DNA of 64,000 nt, taken from the NCBI GenBank assembly GCA_017893485.1, contig JACEHZ010000594.1, forward strand, positions 1 through 64,000. Reading direction: 5' to 3'. The position numbers and the translations under genes were made by a program. Shown here piece by piece: positions 63,317 to 64,000 of the stretch (position 1 is the first letter of the stretch; every line of letters starts with the position of its first letter). The notes under the pieces are model-generated. The model was not told where the DNA came from. It saw only the letters and a list, made by a program, of their open reading frames with translations, and made no database searches. Source of the DNA: Hemerocallis citrina. Lineage: Eukaryota; Streptophyta; Magnoliopsida; Asparagales; Asphodelaceae.

Positions 63317-64000
63317 AGGCATACTTGGTAAACCCCCCTCTGCTCAGCAAATCGGTCCTGGGCGAGACTCTCTTTATCTACTTGGCTGCTTTCGAGCAGA
63401 CCCTAAGTGCTGTCTTGGTGAAAGAGGAGGACCAGGCCCAAAGGTCCATCTATTATGTGAGCAAGGTGCTTCGGGATGCCGAGCTCCGCTATCCAAGGAT
63501 AGAGAAGATAGCCTACGCTCTCGTCATGGCAGCGAGAAAGCTTCGGCCGTACTTTCAATCTCACTTGGTCATTGTCCTCACCGACCAACCCCTCAAGCAG
63601 ATCCTCTACAAGCCTGAGACCTCGGGTCGGCTGATGAAGTGGTCCATAGAGCTGAGTCAGCATGACATCTCTTACCAGCCTCGGACCGCAATTAAGGCAC
63701 AGGCCCTCGCCGACTTCATCGTGGAGTCCACTATCCCCGAGGTCGACCACGTCCCGAACGGGCCCCCCATTTGGACAGTCTTCGTGGACGGATTCTCTTG
63801 CAATGAAGGAAGCGGCGCCAGCATCATCCTGAACGGCCCTGACAGCTTCGTCCTACAGTATGCGATCCGTATGAACTTCAAGGCCTCGAACAACGAGGCA
63901 GAGTACGAGGCGCTCATCGCCGGGCTCGGACTTGCCCGCAGTGTTGGAGCACAGCGCCTCCGGATTCACAGTGATTCCCAACTGGTCGTGAACCAGGTCT
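63262..64000 (+). CDS. Tat element 3 RNase H and archaeal-type RNase H (partial)
   Basis: The frame one base back from RT, open to the window edge. It begins GAKGFEWGQ, then [25 protein letters not shown] and [13 protein letters not shown] (RT-linked RNase H and connection), then [29 protein letters not shown] and [12 protein letters not shown] (second RNase H with D, E and D). The integrase lies beyond the edge. Confidence 0.92.

Larger units (their letters stand above)
59122..64000 (+). mobile_element. Tat-lineage Ty3/gypsy retrotransposon 3 (5' part)
   Basis: 5' LTR, primer site, gag-PR-RT, RNase H and second RNase H, leaving the window at 64000. Closely related to element 2 in coding regions and LTR ends. 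The left flank is ccatg (59117-59121). The target copy on the right cannot be checked. Confidence 0.95.

Overview
This window is nuclear DNA of a flowering plant. The only intact-looking host gene is a nine-exon plastid triosephosphate isomerase (TPI) gene on the minus strand. Almost everything else is transposable elements: Ty3/gypsy Tat-lineage LTR retrotransposons, L1-type LINEs, MULE, hAT and Harbinger-like MITEs, a Helitron and solo LTRs. The species cannot be named from the sequence. The very large, AT-rich, repeat-filled introns and the mix of elements fit a repeat-rich angiosperm.

Layout. 1-2449: 5' end of a minus-strand Tat element (open gag-protease frame, primer site, 5' LTR) lying in a decayed copia-like gag fragment. 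3160-5093: a 557-bp foldback MULE (9-bp TSD) directly abutting a 1.37-kb hAT element (8-bp TSD) at the same target word. 5750-7272: a long-TIR foldback element. About 7285-7850: a broken PPR gene. 8740-21207: a complete 12.5-kb Tat element (660-bp LTRs, TSD CCTCC) with a very long 3' UTR built from four kinds of tandem repeat. 22431-28498: a 5'-truncated LINE whose 3' UTR holds a second, opposite-strand, ORF1-only LINE derivative (17-bp TSD).

28911-50768: the TPI gene, 969 bp of coding sequence spread over 21.9 kb. Its introns hold MULE/MITE insertions, a decayed tandem duplication that includes the start of exon 4, and two solo LTRs of one family, each with its own perfect 5-bp TSD. 50769-50950 is the promoter side, with a G-box. 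51320-52391 is a probable MULE and 52745-53210 a Helitron.

About 54100-58972: a second LINE (ORF1, then endonuclease and RT) cut off by a short piece of unknown LTR, which is itself interrupted at 59122 by a third Tat element. That element runs off the right edge with a nearly perfect gag-PR-RT frame, then RNase H and a second (archaeal-type) RNase H in the -1 frame.

The main unusual points are: the same -1 frame change at an identical G5 run in two separate Tat insertions; the higher-order tandem repeats in the retrotransposon 3' UTR; the ORF1-only LINE derivative; the serial MULE/hAT insertion at one target word; and the pseudo-exon relic in the TPI gene. All calls come from reading the sequence by eye. 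No database search was possible.
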